Origin: Polycyclovorans sp046565985
GTDB taxonomy: Bacteria > Pseudomonadota > Gammaproteobacteria > Nevskiales > Nevskiaceae
Direction of reading: 5' to 3'
Length of the DNA: 9,614 nt
NCBI GenBank assembly: GCA_046565985.1
Contig: JBKHXN010000059.1
Coordinates: 1-9,614, forward strand
Both the position numbers and the translations under genes were made by a program. Below the pieces are notes generated by a model. The model had not been told where the DNA came from and searched no databases. It saw only the letters and a list, made by a program, of their open reading frames with translations. Positions within the stretch are counted from its first letter, which is position 1; each line of letters starts with the position of its first letter. Positions 1-7,715 of the stretch are shown in pieces.

Positions 1-393
1 GCCGCCTACGCCGGCATTCCGCTGACCCACCGCGACCATGCCCAGACCTGCATCTTCGTCACCGGCCACGCGCGCGCCGACGGGCAGCTGAGCCTGCCCT
101 GGGACACGCTCACCCGGCGCGGCCAGACGGTGGTGGTGTACATGGGTCTGGGCACGCTGGACGAGCTGTGCCGGCAGTTCATCGCGCACGGCGCGCCGCC
201 GCAGCGGCCGGCCGCGCTGATCGTGGAGGGCACGCGAGCGCGGCAGCGCGTCATCGCCGCCACGCTCGCGGAGCTGCCGGCCCGGGTCGCGGCGGCGCAG
301 GTGGCAGGCGCCAGCCTGCTGATCGTCGGCGACGTGGTGCGCCTGCGTGGACAGCTGGCCTGGCGGCCGGAAGACGAAGTCAAGCAAAGTTGA
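1..393 (+). CDS. cobA: Uroporphyrinogen-III C-methyltransferase, C-terminal part (5' end outside window)
   Basis: SUMT transfers two methyl groups from S-adenosylmethionine to uroporphyrinogen III to make precorrin-2, the branch point to siroheme and cobalamin, in the cytoplasm. The reading frame is open from base 1 and gives 130 residues before the TGA at 391-393. It begins with the family motif AGIPLTHRDHAQ, followed by FVTGH, a QTVVVYMGL strand, an IVEGTRARQRVI segment and a closing LLIVGDVVRLRGQLAW. All of these match the last half of the tetrapyrrole methylase domain, including the end of E. coli CysG. Because the N-terminus is missing, I cannot tell a stand-alone CobA from the C-terminal half of a CysG fusion. 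No terminator is visible behind it, and the -35 box of the next promoter overlaps its stop codon. The family assignment is secure; the symbol is less so. Confidence 0.9.
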   Translation, partial: AAYAGIPLTHRDHAQTCIFVTGHARADGQLSLPWDTLTRRGQTVVVYMGLGTLDELCRQFIAHGAPPQRPAALIVEGTRARQRVIAATLAELPARVAAAQVAGASLLIVGDVVRLRGQLAWRPEDEVKQS

Positions 394-418
394 CAGCGTA
401 CGGGCGGGCCACTAGGCT
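390..418 (+). promoter_or_regulatory. Candidate sigma70 promoter of the six-gene operon
   Basis: A perfect -35 box TTGACA (390-395) is followed by a 17-base spacer and TAGGCT (413-418), which keeps the key T, A and final T of the -10 consensus. The predicted transcript would start near 425, about 25 bases before the GTG of the first operon gene. The -35 overlaps the cobA stop codon. An inverted copy of the -35, TGTCAA at 420-425, lies across the predicted start and could be half of an operator. The boxes and spacing are read directly; promoter activity is inferred. Confidence 0.6.
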
Positions 419-449
419 TTGTCAACGTCGCTTTACATCGGGGGTCGCC

Positions 450-659
450 GTGGCCGAATTGCCTGCCGTGCTGAAACTGCTGCTGGTCTGTTATCTGGTC
501 TGCTGCGCGCTGTTCTGGCAGGCCTGCGGCCGTTACCTCCTGCCCTGGCTCAGGCGCGAGCTGCGCTCGCGCGCAGACCCCTCGCTGCCGGCGGCCCTGG
601 CACGCATCGCCGAGCTGGAAGCCCGGCTCGCCGCCCGTGACGCCGCGCGCGGGCTCTGA
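450..659 (+). CDS. Small membrane protein with C-terminal coiled coil, unknown function
   Basis: This is a 69-residue protein that I do not recognise as a named family. Residues 8-26 form one hydrophobic helix rich in Leu, Val and Cys. A basic stretch follows (RRELRSR, about 35-41), which would place the C-terminus in the cytoplasm by the positive-inside rule. Residues 48-65 (ALARIAELEARLAARD) have the heptad look of a short coiled coil. One helix plus a coiled coil resembles the layout of phage-shock protein PspB, but I see no sequence match strong enough to call it that. I chose the GTG at 450 because it follows a G-rich stretch (440-444) and lies just downstream of the promoter; GTG at 468 is an alternative. 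The gene ends 2 bases before the next ATG, so it probably leads the operon. Codon use and position support a real gene, but its short length keeps certainty moderate. Confidence 0.6.
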   Translation: MAELPAVLKLLLVCYLVCCALFWQACGRYLLPWLRRELRSRADPSLPAALARIAELEARLAARDAARGL

Positions 660-661
660 GC

Positions 662-1045
662 ATGCTCTACGACCGGCGCTACTGGAAGGAATACGGGCTG
701 TGGTTCGTGCTGTTTCTGCTGGTGATGGAAGTCGTGGTGCGTGCGGTGCAGGGCCTGCCGCAGGCTGATCCCCGGCGCTGGGCGGCGGTGCTGCCGGTGC
801 TGGCGGCGATCGGCGCCGGGTTCTGGATCGAGCTGCGCAACCTGCGCCGCCTGGACGAGCTGCAGCGCCTGATCTACCTGGAAGCGATGTTCGCATCCTG
901 CGTGCTGGCCATCGGCTGGTGCGCGCTGCAGCTGGTGCGGGAGCACGTGCTGGGCCACGCGCGCCTGTCGCCGGCCTGGACCCTGCTGGTGCTGGGCCTG
1001 GGTTTCGGCCTGGGCTGGATCATCGCGCGGCGCCGCCATACATGA
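662..1045 (+). CDS. Four-helix inner-membrane protein with LDELQR motif, partner of XRE regulator
   Basis: This 127-residue protein has four predicted membrane helices at about 11-30, 40-57, 75-92 and 104-122. Between helices 2 and 3 is a charged cytoplasmic-type segment carrying LDELQR (64-69), followed by IYLEA. From memory, small proteobacterial membrane proteins with an (L)DELQR-IxLEA segment are often encoded next to short XRE regulators, and the next gene here is exactly that. The biochemical role is unknown; sensing or modulating the regulator is a guess. The ATG at 662 comes 2 bases after the stop of the preceding gene, and the TGA at 1043-1045 overlaps the next ATG (1042). Both fit translational coupling. 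It ends in a basic RRRHT tail, consistent with a cytoplasmic C-terminus. It is clearly a gene, but its function is unassigned. Confidence 0.8.
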   Translation: MLYDRRYWKEYGLWFVLFLLVMEVVVRAVQGLPQADPRRWAAVLPVLAAIGAGFWIELRNLRRLDELQRLIYLEAMFASCVLAIGWCALQLVREHVLGHARLSPAWTLLVLGLGFGLGWIIARRRHT

Positions 1046-1239
1046 ACAATGCCGTCCGCGAGCGTCGCACCGCGGCGGGCTGGACCCAGGCCGAGCTGGC
1101 TGCGGCGCTGGGTGTCTCGCGCCAGACCGTCAATGCCATCGAGACCGGCAAGTACGATCCCAGCCTGCCGCTGGCCTTCAAGCTGGCAGTGCTGTTCCAC
1201 TGCCGTATCGAAGAGCTGTTCTTTCCGGAGTCGTCATGA
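1042..1239 (+). CDS. Short XRE-family helix-turn-helix transcriptional regulator
   Basis: A 65-residue protein that is essentially one Cro/CI-type DNA-binding domain. The helix-turn-helix covers about residues 15-37, including TQAELAAALGVSRQTVNAIE. It is followed by the conserved GKYDPSLPLAFKLA helix and an IEELF ending typical of the minimal YozG/YgzD-like group. There is no ligand-binding domain, so any signal would have to come from a partner, the neighbouring membrane protein being the obvious candidate. The ATG at 1042 overlaps the previous stop as ATGA and has no Shine-Dalgarno sequence of its own, which suggests coupled translation. Its own stop overlaps the next ATG (1236). As a cytoplasmic regulator inside the operon it may control the operon promoter; that is inferred from position. 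The family call is firm. Confidence 0.92.
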   Translation: MNNAVRERRTAAGWTQAELAAALGVSRQTVNAIETGKYDPSLPLAFKLAVLFHCRIEELFFPESS

Positions 1240-2707
1240 ACCTTTCCCTCCTGCCGGGGCTCGTCCTGCTGCTGGCCAGCGGCACCGTCACAGCCCAGGC
1301 TCCGCCGGGTGATGGCCACCGGCTCGGCGCACTGGACTTCCACGCCTGCGAGCTGGGCGGGGAGGGGGTTCCGGTACTCGCCGCCCGCTGTGCGCGGCTG
1401 CGCGTGGCGGAGAATCCGGCCGCGCCGCAGGGGCGGCAGATCGAGCTGGCGGTAGCCTGGCTACCGGCGCGCGGCAGCCGCCCCCAGCCGGACGCGCTGG
1501 TCTTCCTCGCCGGCGGCCCCGGCCAGTCGGCGCTGCAGTCCTATCCGCTGCTGGCCTCCGCCCTGCAGGGACTGCGCAGCGACCGTCACGTGATCCTGCT
1601 CGACCAGCGCGGCACTGGCGGCTCCAACCGCCTGGCCTGTGCGCTGCCGGACTGGCGGGACGCCACGCAGCTCAGCTCCGCCGCCCTGCGTGCGCAGGCC
1701 CTGGACTGCCGCCAAACCCTCAGTGAACGCGCTGACCTGCGGTATTACACCACCGCCGATTATGTGCGCGACCTGGAGACGCTGCGCCAGACGCTCGGGA
1801 TCCCGCAGTTCAACCTCCTGGCCGGTTCCTACGGCACCCGCGTGGCGCTGGAATACCTGCGTCGGCATCCGCAGGCGATCCGCAGCGCGGTACTCGATGG
1901 CGTGGTGCCGCCGCGGCTGGCGCTGCTGCAGGATCATGCGCAGAACCTGGAGCAGGCCCTCGCCGCGCAGTTTGCCCGCTGCGCCGCATCCGCCTCCTGC
2001 CATCAGCGCTTTGGGCCACTGGACGCGCTGCTGACGCGGCTGCGCGAACGCCTGCGGCAGCAGCCCCTGCGCGTGCGCTACGCCGACCCCCGCCGCCATA
2101 CGCCGCGCGAGGAGCTGCTCAGCGAAGATCTGCTCAAGGCCGTGGTGCGGCTGTTTGCCTATGCGCCGGAGTCGGTGGCGCTGCTGCCCCTGCTGCTGCA
2201 CGAGGCCGACCAGGGCCGGCCGCAGGCGCTGATGGCCCAGGCACAGCTGCTGATCGACAGCCTGGAAGGCCAGCTGGCCCACGGAATGGAGCTGAGCGTG
2301 CTGTGCACCGAAGACGCGCCCTTTCTCCAGCGCCGCCCCGAAGACGCGGCCACCCTGCTCGGCGAAACTGGCCAGGAACTGGCCGAAGCGCAATGCGCGG
2401 TCTGGCCGCGCGGCGAACTGGCCGCGGACTTCAAGCAGCCGGTACGCGCCCGGACTCCGGTCCTGCTCCTGTCCGGCGAATACGATCCGGTGACGCCGCC
2501 GCGTTACGCCGCCGAGGTGGCCGCGGATCTGCCCAACAGCCGCCAGCTGCTGGCGCCGGGGCAGGGACACATCGTGCTCAACCGCGGCTGCATGCCGCGC
2601 CTGGTACGCCGCTTCGTCGAACAGCTGCAGCCGGCCGCGCTGGACGCCGCCTGCCTGGATGCACTGGACGGCCTGCCGGCCTTCGAGACCTATCTGGGAG
2701 CGGGACC

Positions 2708-2711
<4 letters not shown>
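1236..2711 (+). CDS. Exported alpha/beta hydrolase, S33 peptidase / TAP-like family
   Basis: The 491-residue product starts with a signal peptide: a hydrophobic core at 5-16 and a likely cut after VTA at residue 20. The mature enzyme should therefore act in the periplasm or outside. The alpha/beta-hydrolase landmarks are in order: oxyanion loop GGPGQ (93-97), DQRGTGGS (123-130), nucleophile elbow GSYGT with Ser198, GEYDPVTP with acid Asp417, and GQGH with His445. The C-terminal part matches the TAP-like domain of tripeptidyl and prolyl aminopeptidases, and the size suits that family. The substrate could be peptides or other amide or ester compounds; the sequence does not decide. Several cysteines (e.g. 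250, 255, 357, 387, 452, 473) could form disulfides after export. A CGGAG site (1226-1230) precedes the ATG at 1236, and the stop overlaps the ABC ATPase start. A secreted hydrolase inside an exporter operon suggests joint handling of one substrate, which is inference. Confidence 0.9.
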
Positions 2712-3438
<727 letters not shown>

Positions 3439-3442
<4 letters not shown>

Positions 3443-4620
3443 GCCGCGCCGCCTGGGTGGTCTGCCTCAAGGAGATCCGCGAGAACCTGCGCGACCGGCG
3501 CGCGGTGCTGTCCTCGCTGCTGATGGTGCCGGTGGGCATGCCGCTGTTCTTCGTCTTCATGATCACGGTGGTGCTGCCGCAGCAGCTGGAGAAGGCCGAC
3601 AAACCCCTGAGCCTGCCGGTGGCGGGCGCGGAGCACGCGCCCAATCTGCTGGCCCACCTGCGCCGCGAGGGCGTGCAGATCGAGCCCGCGCCGGAGGATG
3701 TGGAGCAGGCCGTGCGGGAACGGCACCACGACCTGGTGCTGGTGATCCCCGCTGCCTATCCGGCGCAGTGGGCGGCCGGCGAGCCGGCGCGGGTGGACCT
3801 GGTCTTCGACGCCACCCGGCGCGAGGCAGGGGCCAGCGTGGAGCGCGCCCGTGCCCAGCTGCAGGCCTACGCGGCACTCAATGGCGCGCTGCGCCTGCAG
3901 GCGCGTGGCGTGAGTCCGCAGGTCATGCGGCCGCTGCAGATCGTGGACCGTGATCTCTCCACGCCCGCCGCGCAGGGCGCGGTGCTGCTGGCGATGCTGT
4001 TCTACTTCCTGATGCTGGCGATGCTGGTGGGCGGCATGTATCTGGCCATAGACGGAACGGCCGGGGAGCGCGAGCGCCAGTCGCTGGAACCGCTGCTGAT
4101 CGTGCCGGCGGCGCGCCTGGACCTGGTGCTGGGCAAGCTGCTGGCGGTGGTGGCCTTCGCCCTGCTGGCGCTGCTGATCACGCTGGCCGGTTTCAGTACC
4201 CTGGTGCCGGCCGCCGCGGCGCAGGCGCCGCAGGCCCTGGATATCCGCTTCACGCCCCTGCTCGCCCTACAGCTGGGGCTGCTGGTGGCGCCCATCGCCC
4301 TGCCGGTGGCGGGCCTGCAGATGCTGGTGGCCTCGTTCAGCCGCAGCTTTCGCGAGGCGCAGACCTACATCGGCATCGTGATGATCCTGCCCATCGTTCC
4401 CAGCGTGGCGCTGCTGCTGTTTCCGGTGAAGGCGCAGCTGTGGATGATGACGATCCCGATCTACGGCCAGAGCCTGCTCTGTGATGCGCTGCTGCGCGGC
4501 GAGGGCGTGGATCCCGTCGCGGCCCTGGTGGCAACCCTCAGCACCCTGCTCGCCGGCCTGGGCCTGGCCGCCGCCAACACGGCGTTCTACCGGCGCGAGC
4601 GGATCGCCTTCTCGACCTGA
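3439..4620 (+). CDS. natB: ABC-2 family transporter permease, NatB type
   Basis: This 393-residue membrane subunit pairs with the preceding ATPase. An N-terminal amphipathic stretch, KEIRENLRDRRAV (11-23), leads into helix 1 (about 23-46). A large extracytoplasmic domain of about 130 residues follows, then five more helices near 178-204, 230-258, 272-296, 311-331 and 359-381. The loop after helix 2 carries GERERQSLEPLLIVP (209-223), the hallmark of ABC-2 permeases that contacts the ATPase. The length and the big domain between helices 1 and 2 fit the NatB/YhaP-like group. The ATG at 3439 overlaps the ATPase stop as ATGA and follows GAAGGG (3425-3430). It is the last gene of the operon, and a hairpin lies 12 bases past its stop. 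The complex is probably an exporter. Sodium is the textbook NatAB substrate, but nothing here proves it. Confidence 0.88.
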
Positions 4621-4631
4621 GCGGAACTGCG

Positions 4632-4655
4632 GCGCCGCCTCAGCCGAGGCGGCGC
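4632..4655. terminator. Perfect GC-rich hairpin at natB/dxs convergent junction
   Basis: Two exactly complementary 10-base arms (4632-4641 and 4646-4655) enclose the four-base loop AGCC. On the + strand the stem is followed by TTCTC, a poor U-tract, and on the - strand by no T-run. It lies where two operons converge with only 19 bases between their stop codons, so a shared terminator is the natural reading. The stem overlaps the last codons of dxs. The base pairing is certain; the strength of termination is not. Confidence 0.6.
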
Positions 4656-6523
4656 TTCTCCGCGCTCTCGTCCAGATCCTTGGCGCGCAGGCGCTTCTGG
4701 ATGCTGCGCAGGATGCCGGTGGCATCGAGCCCCACCTGGGCCAGCAGTTCCTCGCGCGTGCCGTGTTCCACGAAGTGGTCCGGCAGCCCCAGATTGAGGA
4801 CCGGCACCGGCAGGTGCTGAGCCTGCAGGGCCTCGTTGACCGCCGAGCCGGCGCCGCCCAGGCGCACGTTGTCCTCCAGCGTGACCAGCAGGTCGTTCTC
4901 GTTGGCCAGCTCCAGGATCAGCTCGGTGTCCAGCGGCTTGACGAAGCGCATGTCGGCCACCACCGCGTCGAGGATCTCGGCGGCCTCCAGCGCCGGCTGC
5001 ACCATGCAGCCGAAGGCCAGCAGCGCCACGCGCGGCCGGCGCCGGCCCATGGCCTCGCGCACGATGCGGCCCTTGCCCAGCGCCAGCGGCCGGGGTTCGG
5101 CGTCCAGCGCCGCGCCGCTGCCGTTGCCGCGCGGGTAGCGCACGGCGCTGGGCTGCTGCAGCGTCAGCCCGGTGCTGAGCATGCGCCGGCATTCGTTCTC
5201 GTCGCTGGGCGCCATCACCACCAGGTTGGGGATGCAGCGCAGATAGGAAAAATCGAAGGCGCCGTGGTGGGTGGCGCCGTCGGCGCCGACCAGGCCACCG
5301 CGGTCGATGGCGAAGACCACCGGCAGGTTCTGGATCGCCACGTCGTGGATCAGCTGGTCATACCCGCGCTGCAGGAAGGTGCTGTAGATCGCGCAGACCG
5401 GCTTGAGCCCTTCGCAGGCCAGCCCGGCGGCGAGCGTGACCGCGTGCTGTTCGGCGATGCCCACGTCGAAGTAACGTTCCGGGAACTGGCGGGAGTAGGC
5501 GACCAGGCCCGAGCCCTCGCGCATCGCGGGGGTGATGGCGACCACGTCCGGGTCACGCGCGGCGGCCTCGCACAGCCAGTCGCCGAAGATCTGGGTGTAG
5601 CTGGGCCGGGCCTGGCCTTTCGCCGCGGGAAAGCTGCCGGTGACCGGGTCGAACTGGTTGACACCGTGGTACTTGATCGGGTCGCCCTCGGCGGGCTCGA
5701 AGCCCTTGCCCTTGACCGTGAGTACGTGCAGCAGCTGCGGGCCGGGGGTCTGGGCGAGCCGTTCCAGCTGGGCGGTGAGCTGATCGAGATCGTGGCCGTC
5801 GATGGGCCCGTGATAGCCGAAGCCCAGGGTCTCGAACAGCGCGCCCGGCTGATCCAGGTGCGCCTGGTTGGGTTCCGGCACCTGCGGCGCCCGCTGGCTG
5901 TGCGGCGCCTTGAGGCCGAGTTTGCGCACCAGCCGCGCGGTGTGGTTGCGCAGGGCGCCGACGTTCTCGGAGATCGACATGTCGTTGTCGTTGTAGACCA
6001 CCAGCAGGTCCAGGCCCAGATGGCCGGCGTGATTGAGCGCCTCGAAGGCCATGCCGGCGGTCATGCCGCCGTCGCCGATCACCGCCACCACGCGGCGTCG
6101 TTCACCCTTGTGGCGCGCCGCCGCCGCCATGCCCACCGCGGCGGAGATGGAGGTGGACGAGTGGCCGACGCCGAAGGTGTCGTACTCACTCTCTGCACGC
6201 AGGCAGAAGGGTGCCAGGCCGTGCAGGCGGCGGATGGTCTCCAGCTGCGCGCGGCGGCCGGTGAGCATCTTGTGCGGGTAGGCCTGGTGGCCGACGTCCC
6301 AGACCAGCCGGTCGTGGGGGGTCTGCAGCGTGCGGTGCAGGGCGATGGTCAGCTCCACCGTGCCCAGGTTGGCGGCGAAGTGGCCGCCGATGCGGCCCAG
6401 CGTCTCGATCAGGTAACGCCGCATCTCCACCGCCAGATGCGGCAGTTCGCTGGCGGGCAGCTGGCGCAGCTCGGCGGGGGTGTTCACACGCCCGAGCAGG
6501 GCGTATCCGGGGATATCGGTCAT
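4640..6523 (-). CDS. dxs: 1-deoxy-D-xylulose-5-phosphate synthase
   Basis: DXS condenses pyruvate with glyceraldehyde 3-phosphate, using thiamine diphosphate and Mg2+, to give DXP. This is the entry point of the MEP isoprenoid pathway, also used for thiamine and pyridoxal. The 627-residue protein (E. coli about 620) has His48 in GGHF, WDVGHQAYPHK (75-85), GHSSTSIS (120-127), the ThDP motif from GDG (150-152) to NDN (178-180), catalytic Glu358 in IAEQH, DR at 407-408, and MRFVKPLD and NLGLPD near the end. Oddities: GDGG where GDGA is usual, DRGG for DRAG, PFC for PFP (105-107), a short proline-rich linker (195-226), and an extra charged tail after about residue 610. The ATG at 6523 fits the family N-terminus but has no visible Shine-Dalgarno sequence. 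It lies 58 bases behind ispA, in the same operon. A functional DXS is likely; a divergent paralogue is possible. Confidence 0.94.
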   Translation of the reverse strand: MTDIPGYALLGRVNTPAELRQLPASELPHLAVEMRRYLIETLGRIGGHFAANLGTVELTIALHRTLQTPHDRLVWDVGHQAYPHKMLTGRRAQLETIRRLHGLAPFCLRAESEYDTFGVGHSSTSISAAVGMAAAARHKGERRRVVAVIGDGGMTAGMAFEALNHAGHLGLDLLVVYNDNDMSISENVGALRNHTARLVRKLGLKAPHSQRAPQVPEPNQAHLDQPGALFETLGFGYHGPIDGHDLDQLTAQLERLAQTPGPQLLHVLTVKGKGFEPAEGDPIKYHGVNQFDPVTGSFPAAKGQARPSYTQIFGDWLCEAAARDPDVVAITPAMREGSGLVAYSRQFPERYFDVGIAEQHAVTLAAGLACEGLKPVCAIYSTFLQRGYDQLIHDVAIQNLPVVFAIDRGGLVGADGATHHGAFDFSYLRCIPNLVVMAPSDENECRRMLSTGLTLQQPSAVRYPRGNGSGAALDAEPRPLALGKGRIVREAMGRRRPRVALLAFGCMVQPALEAAEILDAVVADMRFVKPLDTELILELANENDLLVTLEDNVRLGGAGSAVNEALQAQHLPVPVLNLGLPDHFVEHGTREELLAQVGLDATGILRSIQKRLRAKDLDESAEKRRLG

Positions 6524-6581
6524 GGGCAGAGTATGACGAAAACGTGACGTGATTATCGTCTATTGGTGCAATGCAGCATAG
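6524..6581 (-). promoter_or_regulatory. AT-richer ispA-dxs gap with possible dxs control elements
   Basis: This is the only stretch in the - strand operon that is not tightly packed, and it is clearly less GC-rich than its surroundings. On the - strand it contains GATAAT (6557-6552) and CATACT (6535-6530), which resemble -10 boxes, but neither has a convincing -35. It also holds an odd-centred palindrome ACGT-G-ACGT (6542-6550) flanked by GACGA and TCGTC (6535-6539 and 6556-6560). A secondary dxs promoter or operator is possible but not shown. Confidence 0.25.
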
Positions 6582-7469
6582 TCAGTGCTCGCGGCCCTGG
6601 ATGAAGTCGCACATCCAGTGCAGCGGCTCCGCCCGTGGCACCGCCGCCAGGGCTTGCCGTGCCGCCTCGAACAGCCGGGCGGCCTGTGCGCGGGCGCCGT
6701 CCAGACCCAGTGCCGAGACATAGGTGGCCTTGCCGGAGAGCTGGTCCTTGCCGGCGGTCTTGCCCAGCACGGCGCTGCTGCCCTGCACGTCGAGCACGTC
6801 GTCCTGCACCTGGTAGGCCAGGCCGATGCTGGCGGCGTAGCGTTCCAGCGCCTGGCGGGTGGCGGCGGCGGGCGCGGCGGCGAGCAGGGGCATGTGCACG
6901 CAGGCCTCGATCAGCGCGCCGGTCTTGCGCTGGTGCAGGTCTTCGAGCTCGGCCAGCGCCAGCGGGCGGCCTTCGGCGGCGAGGTCCAGCGCTTGTCCGC
7001 CGACCATCCCCAGCGAGCCGGCGGCGCGCGCCAGCAGCTGCAGCTGCTGGATCTGGCGGACGGCGTCCAGCGGCGAGCCGGGCCCGGCCAGCACGCCGAA
7101 GGCGAGGGTGCCCAGCGCGTCGCCGGCGAGGATGGCGGTGGCCTCGTCAAAGGCCATGTGGGTGGTGGCGCGGCCACGGCGCAGGGCATCGTCGTCCATC
7201 GCCGGCAGGTCGTCGTGGACCAGGGAATAGGCATGGATCAGCTCCACCGCACAGGCGGCGGCGTCCACCTGGGCGGGAAGCAGGGCCAGCGCCTCGGCGC
7301 TGGCATAGACCAGCAGGCCGCGCAGGCGCTTGCCGCCGTCGCAGGCGTAGCGCATGGCGGCGTGCAGGCGGGCGGGGTGGGCGTCGGCGGCGGGCAGGTG
7401 GCGGTCGAGCCCGTCCTGCAGGCGCCGCAGATAGCCGGGGACCCGGTCGTGGAAGGCCTGGTCCGTCAT
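6582..7469 (-). CDS. ispA: Farnesyl diphosphate synthase (polyprenyl synthetase)
   Basis: IspA adds two isopentenyl diphosphate units to dimethylallyl diphosphate to make C15 farnesyl diphosphate. This is the precursor of undecaprenyl carrier lipid, ubiquinone side chains and other isoprenoids. The 295-residue cytoplasmic protein (E. coli 299) shows GGKRLR (45-50), the first Asp-rich motif DDLPAMD (86-92) with its two-residue insertion, KTG (182-184), and the second motif QVQDDVLD (220-227). Tyr81, five residues before the first motif, is the usual chain-length stop of bacterial FPP synthases and favours C15 over longer products. GKTAGKDQLSGKATY (236-250) closes the active site as in E. coli. 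The ATG at 7469 comes 2 bases after the xseB stop, so the two are co-transcribed and probably coupled; dxs follows. The context fits an isoprenoid supply operon. Confidence 0.95.
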   Translation of the reverse strand: MTDQAFHDRVPGYLRRLQDGLDRHLPAADAHPARLHAAMRYACDGGKRLRGLLVYASAEALALLPAQVDAAACAVELIHAYSLVHDDLPAMDDDALRRGRATTHMAFDEATAILAGDALGTLAFGVLAGPGSPLDAVRQIQQLQLLARAAGSLGMVGGQALDLAAEGRPLALAELEDLHQRKTGALIEACVHMPLLAAAPAAATRQALERYAASIGLAYQVQDDVLDVQGSSAVLGKTAGKDQLSGKATYVSALGLDGARAQAARLFEAARQALAAVPRAEPLHWMCDFIQGREH

Positions 7470-7471
7470 GC

Positions 7472-7687
7472 TCAGGCCGCTGGCGGGGTCTGCTGGTCGA
7501 GCAGGTTCTGCACCCGCAGCCGCGCGTTTTCTAGCGATTCGCGGCAGCGCTGGGTCAGGGCCATGCCGCGCTCGAACAGCTGCAGGGCGTCTTCCAGTTT
7601 CAGTTCGCCGCGCTCCATCTGCTGGACGATGCTTTCCAGTTCCTGCAGGGCATGTTCAAACTGGCTGACAGGGTCTTTGGCGGTCAT
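7472..7687 (-). CDS. xseB: Exodeoxyribonuclease VII small subunit
   Basis: XseB binds the large subunit XseA to form exonuclease VII, which cuts single-stranded DNA from both ends into oligonucleotides. The 71-residue product contains the family signature FEHALQELESIV (10-21), QQMERGELKLEDAL (22-35) and LFERGMAL (37-44), then a helical RVQNLL stretch (58-63). The E. coli protein is about 80 residues, so the length fits. I chose ATG 7687 (MTAKDPVSQF). A second in-frame ATG at 7708 would add seven residues (MPAQPRP), and neither start has a clear Shine-Dalgarno sequence. It opens the xseB-ispA-dxs operon and is divergent from parE. The xseA gene is not in this window. The identity is secure; the exact start is not. 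Confidence 0.92.
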   Translation of the reverse strand: MTAKDPVSQFEHALQELESIVQQMERGELKLEDALQLFERGMALTQRCRESLENARLRVQNLLDQQTPPAA

Positions 7688-7715
7688 CGGGCGGGGCTGG
7701 GCGGGCATGGCCGAC

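Noticed and set aside
168..449. Longer start for the 69-residue protein, reading through the end of cobA
   Set aside because: The added residues are out-of-frame cobA translation without any protein character, and the promoter at 390-418 lies downstream of that start.
2303..2707. Possible N-terminal extension of the ABC ATPase from an ATG inside the hydrolase gene
   Set aside because: The extension is Arg/Pro/Ala-rich nonsense overlapping the hydrolase. The ATPase domain begins normally at ATG 2708 with a good GGGAG site.
5034..5047. 14-base perfect palindrome GGCCGGCGCCGGCC
   Set aside because: It lies inside dxs coding sequence over Arg-rich codons, with no spacer or T-run. Such palindromes arise easily in very GC-rich DNA.
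4481..6547. 688-codon open frame on the + strand opposite dxs
   Set aside because: It is antisense to a clear DXS gene and also overlaps natB. Its product has no recognisable domain and is rich in Gln, Arg, Ala, Gly, Val and His, as expected from the reverse of GC-biased codons.
6635..7534. 299-codon + strand frame opposite ispA and xseB
   Set aside because: The translation is almost entirely Arg, Ala, Pro and Gly, typical of a non-coding frame in GC-rich DNA. Both overlapped genes are certain.
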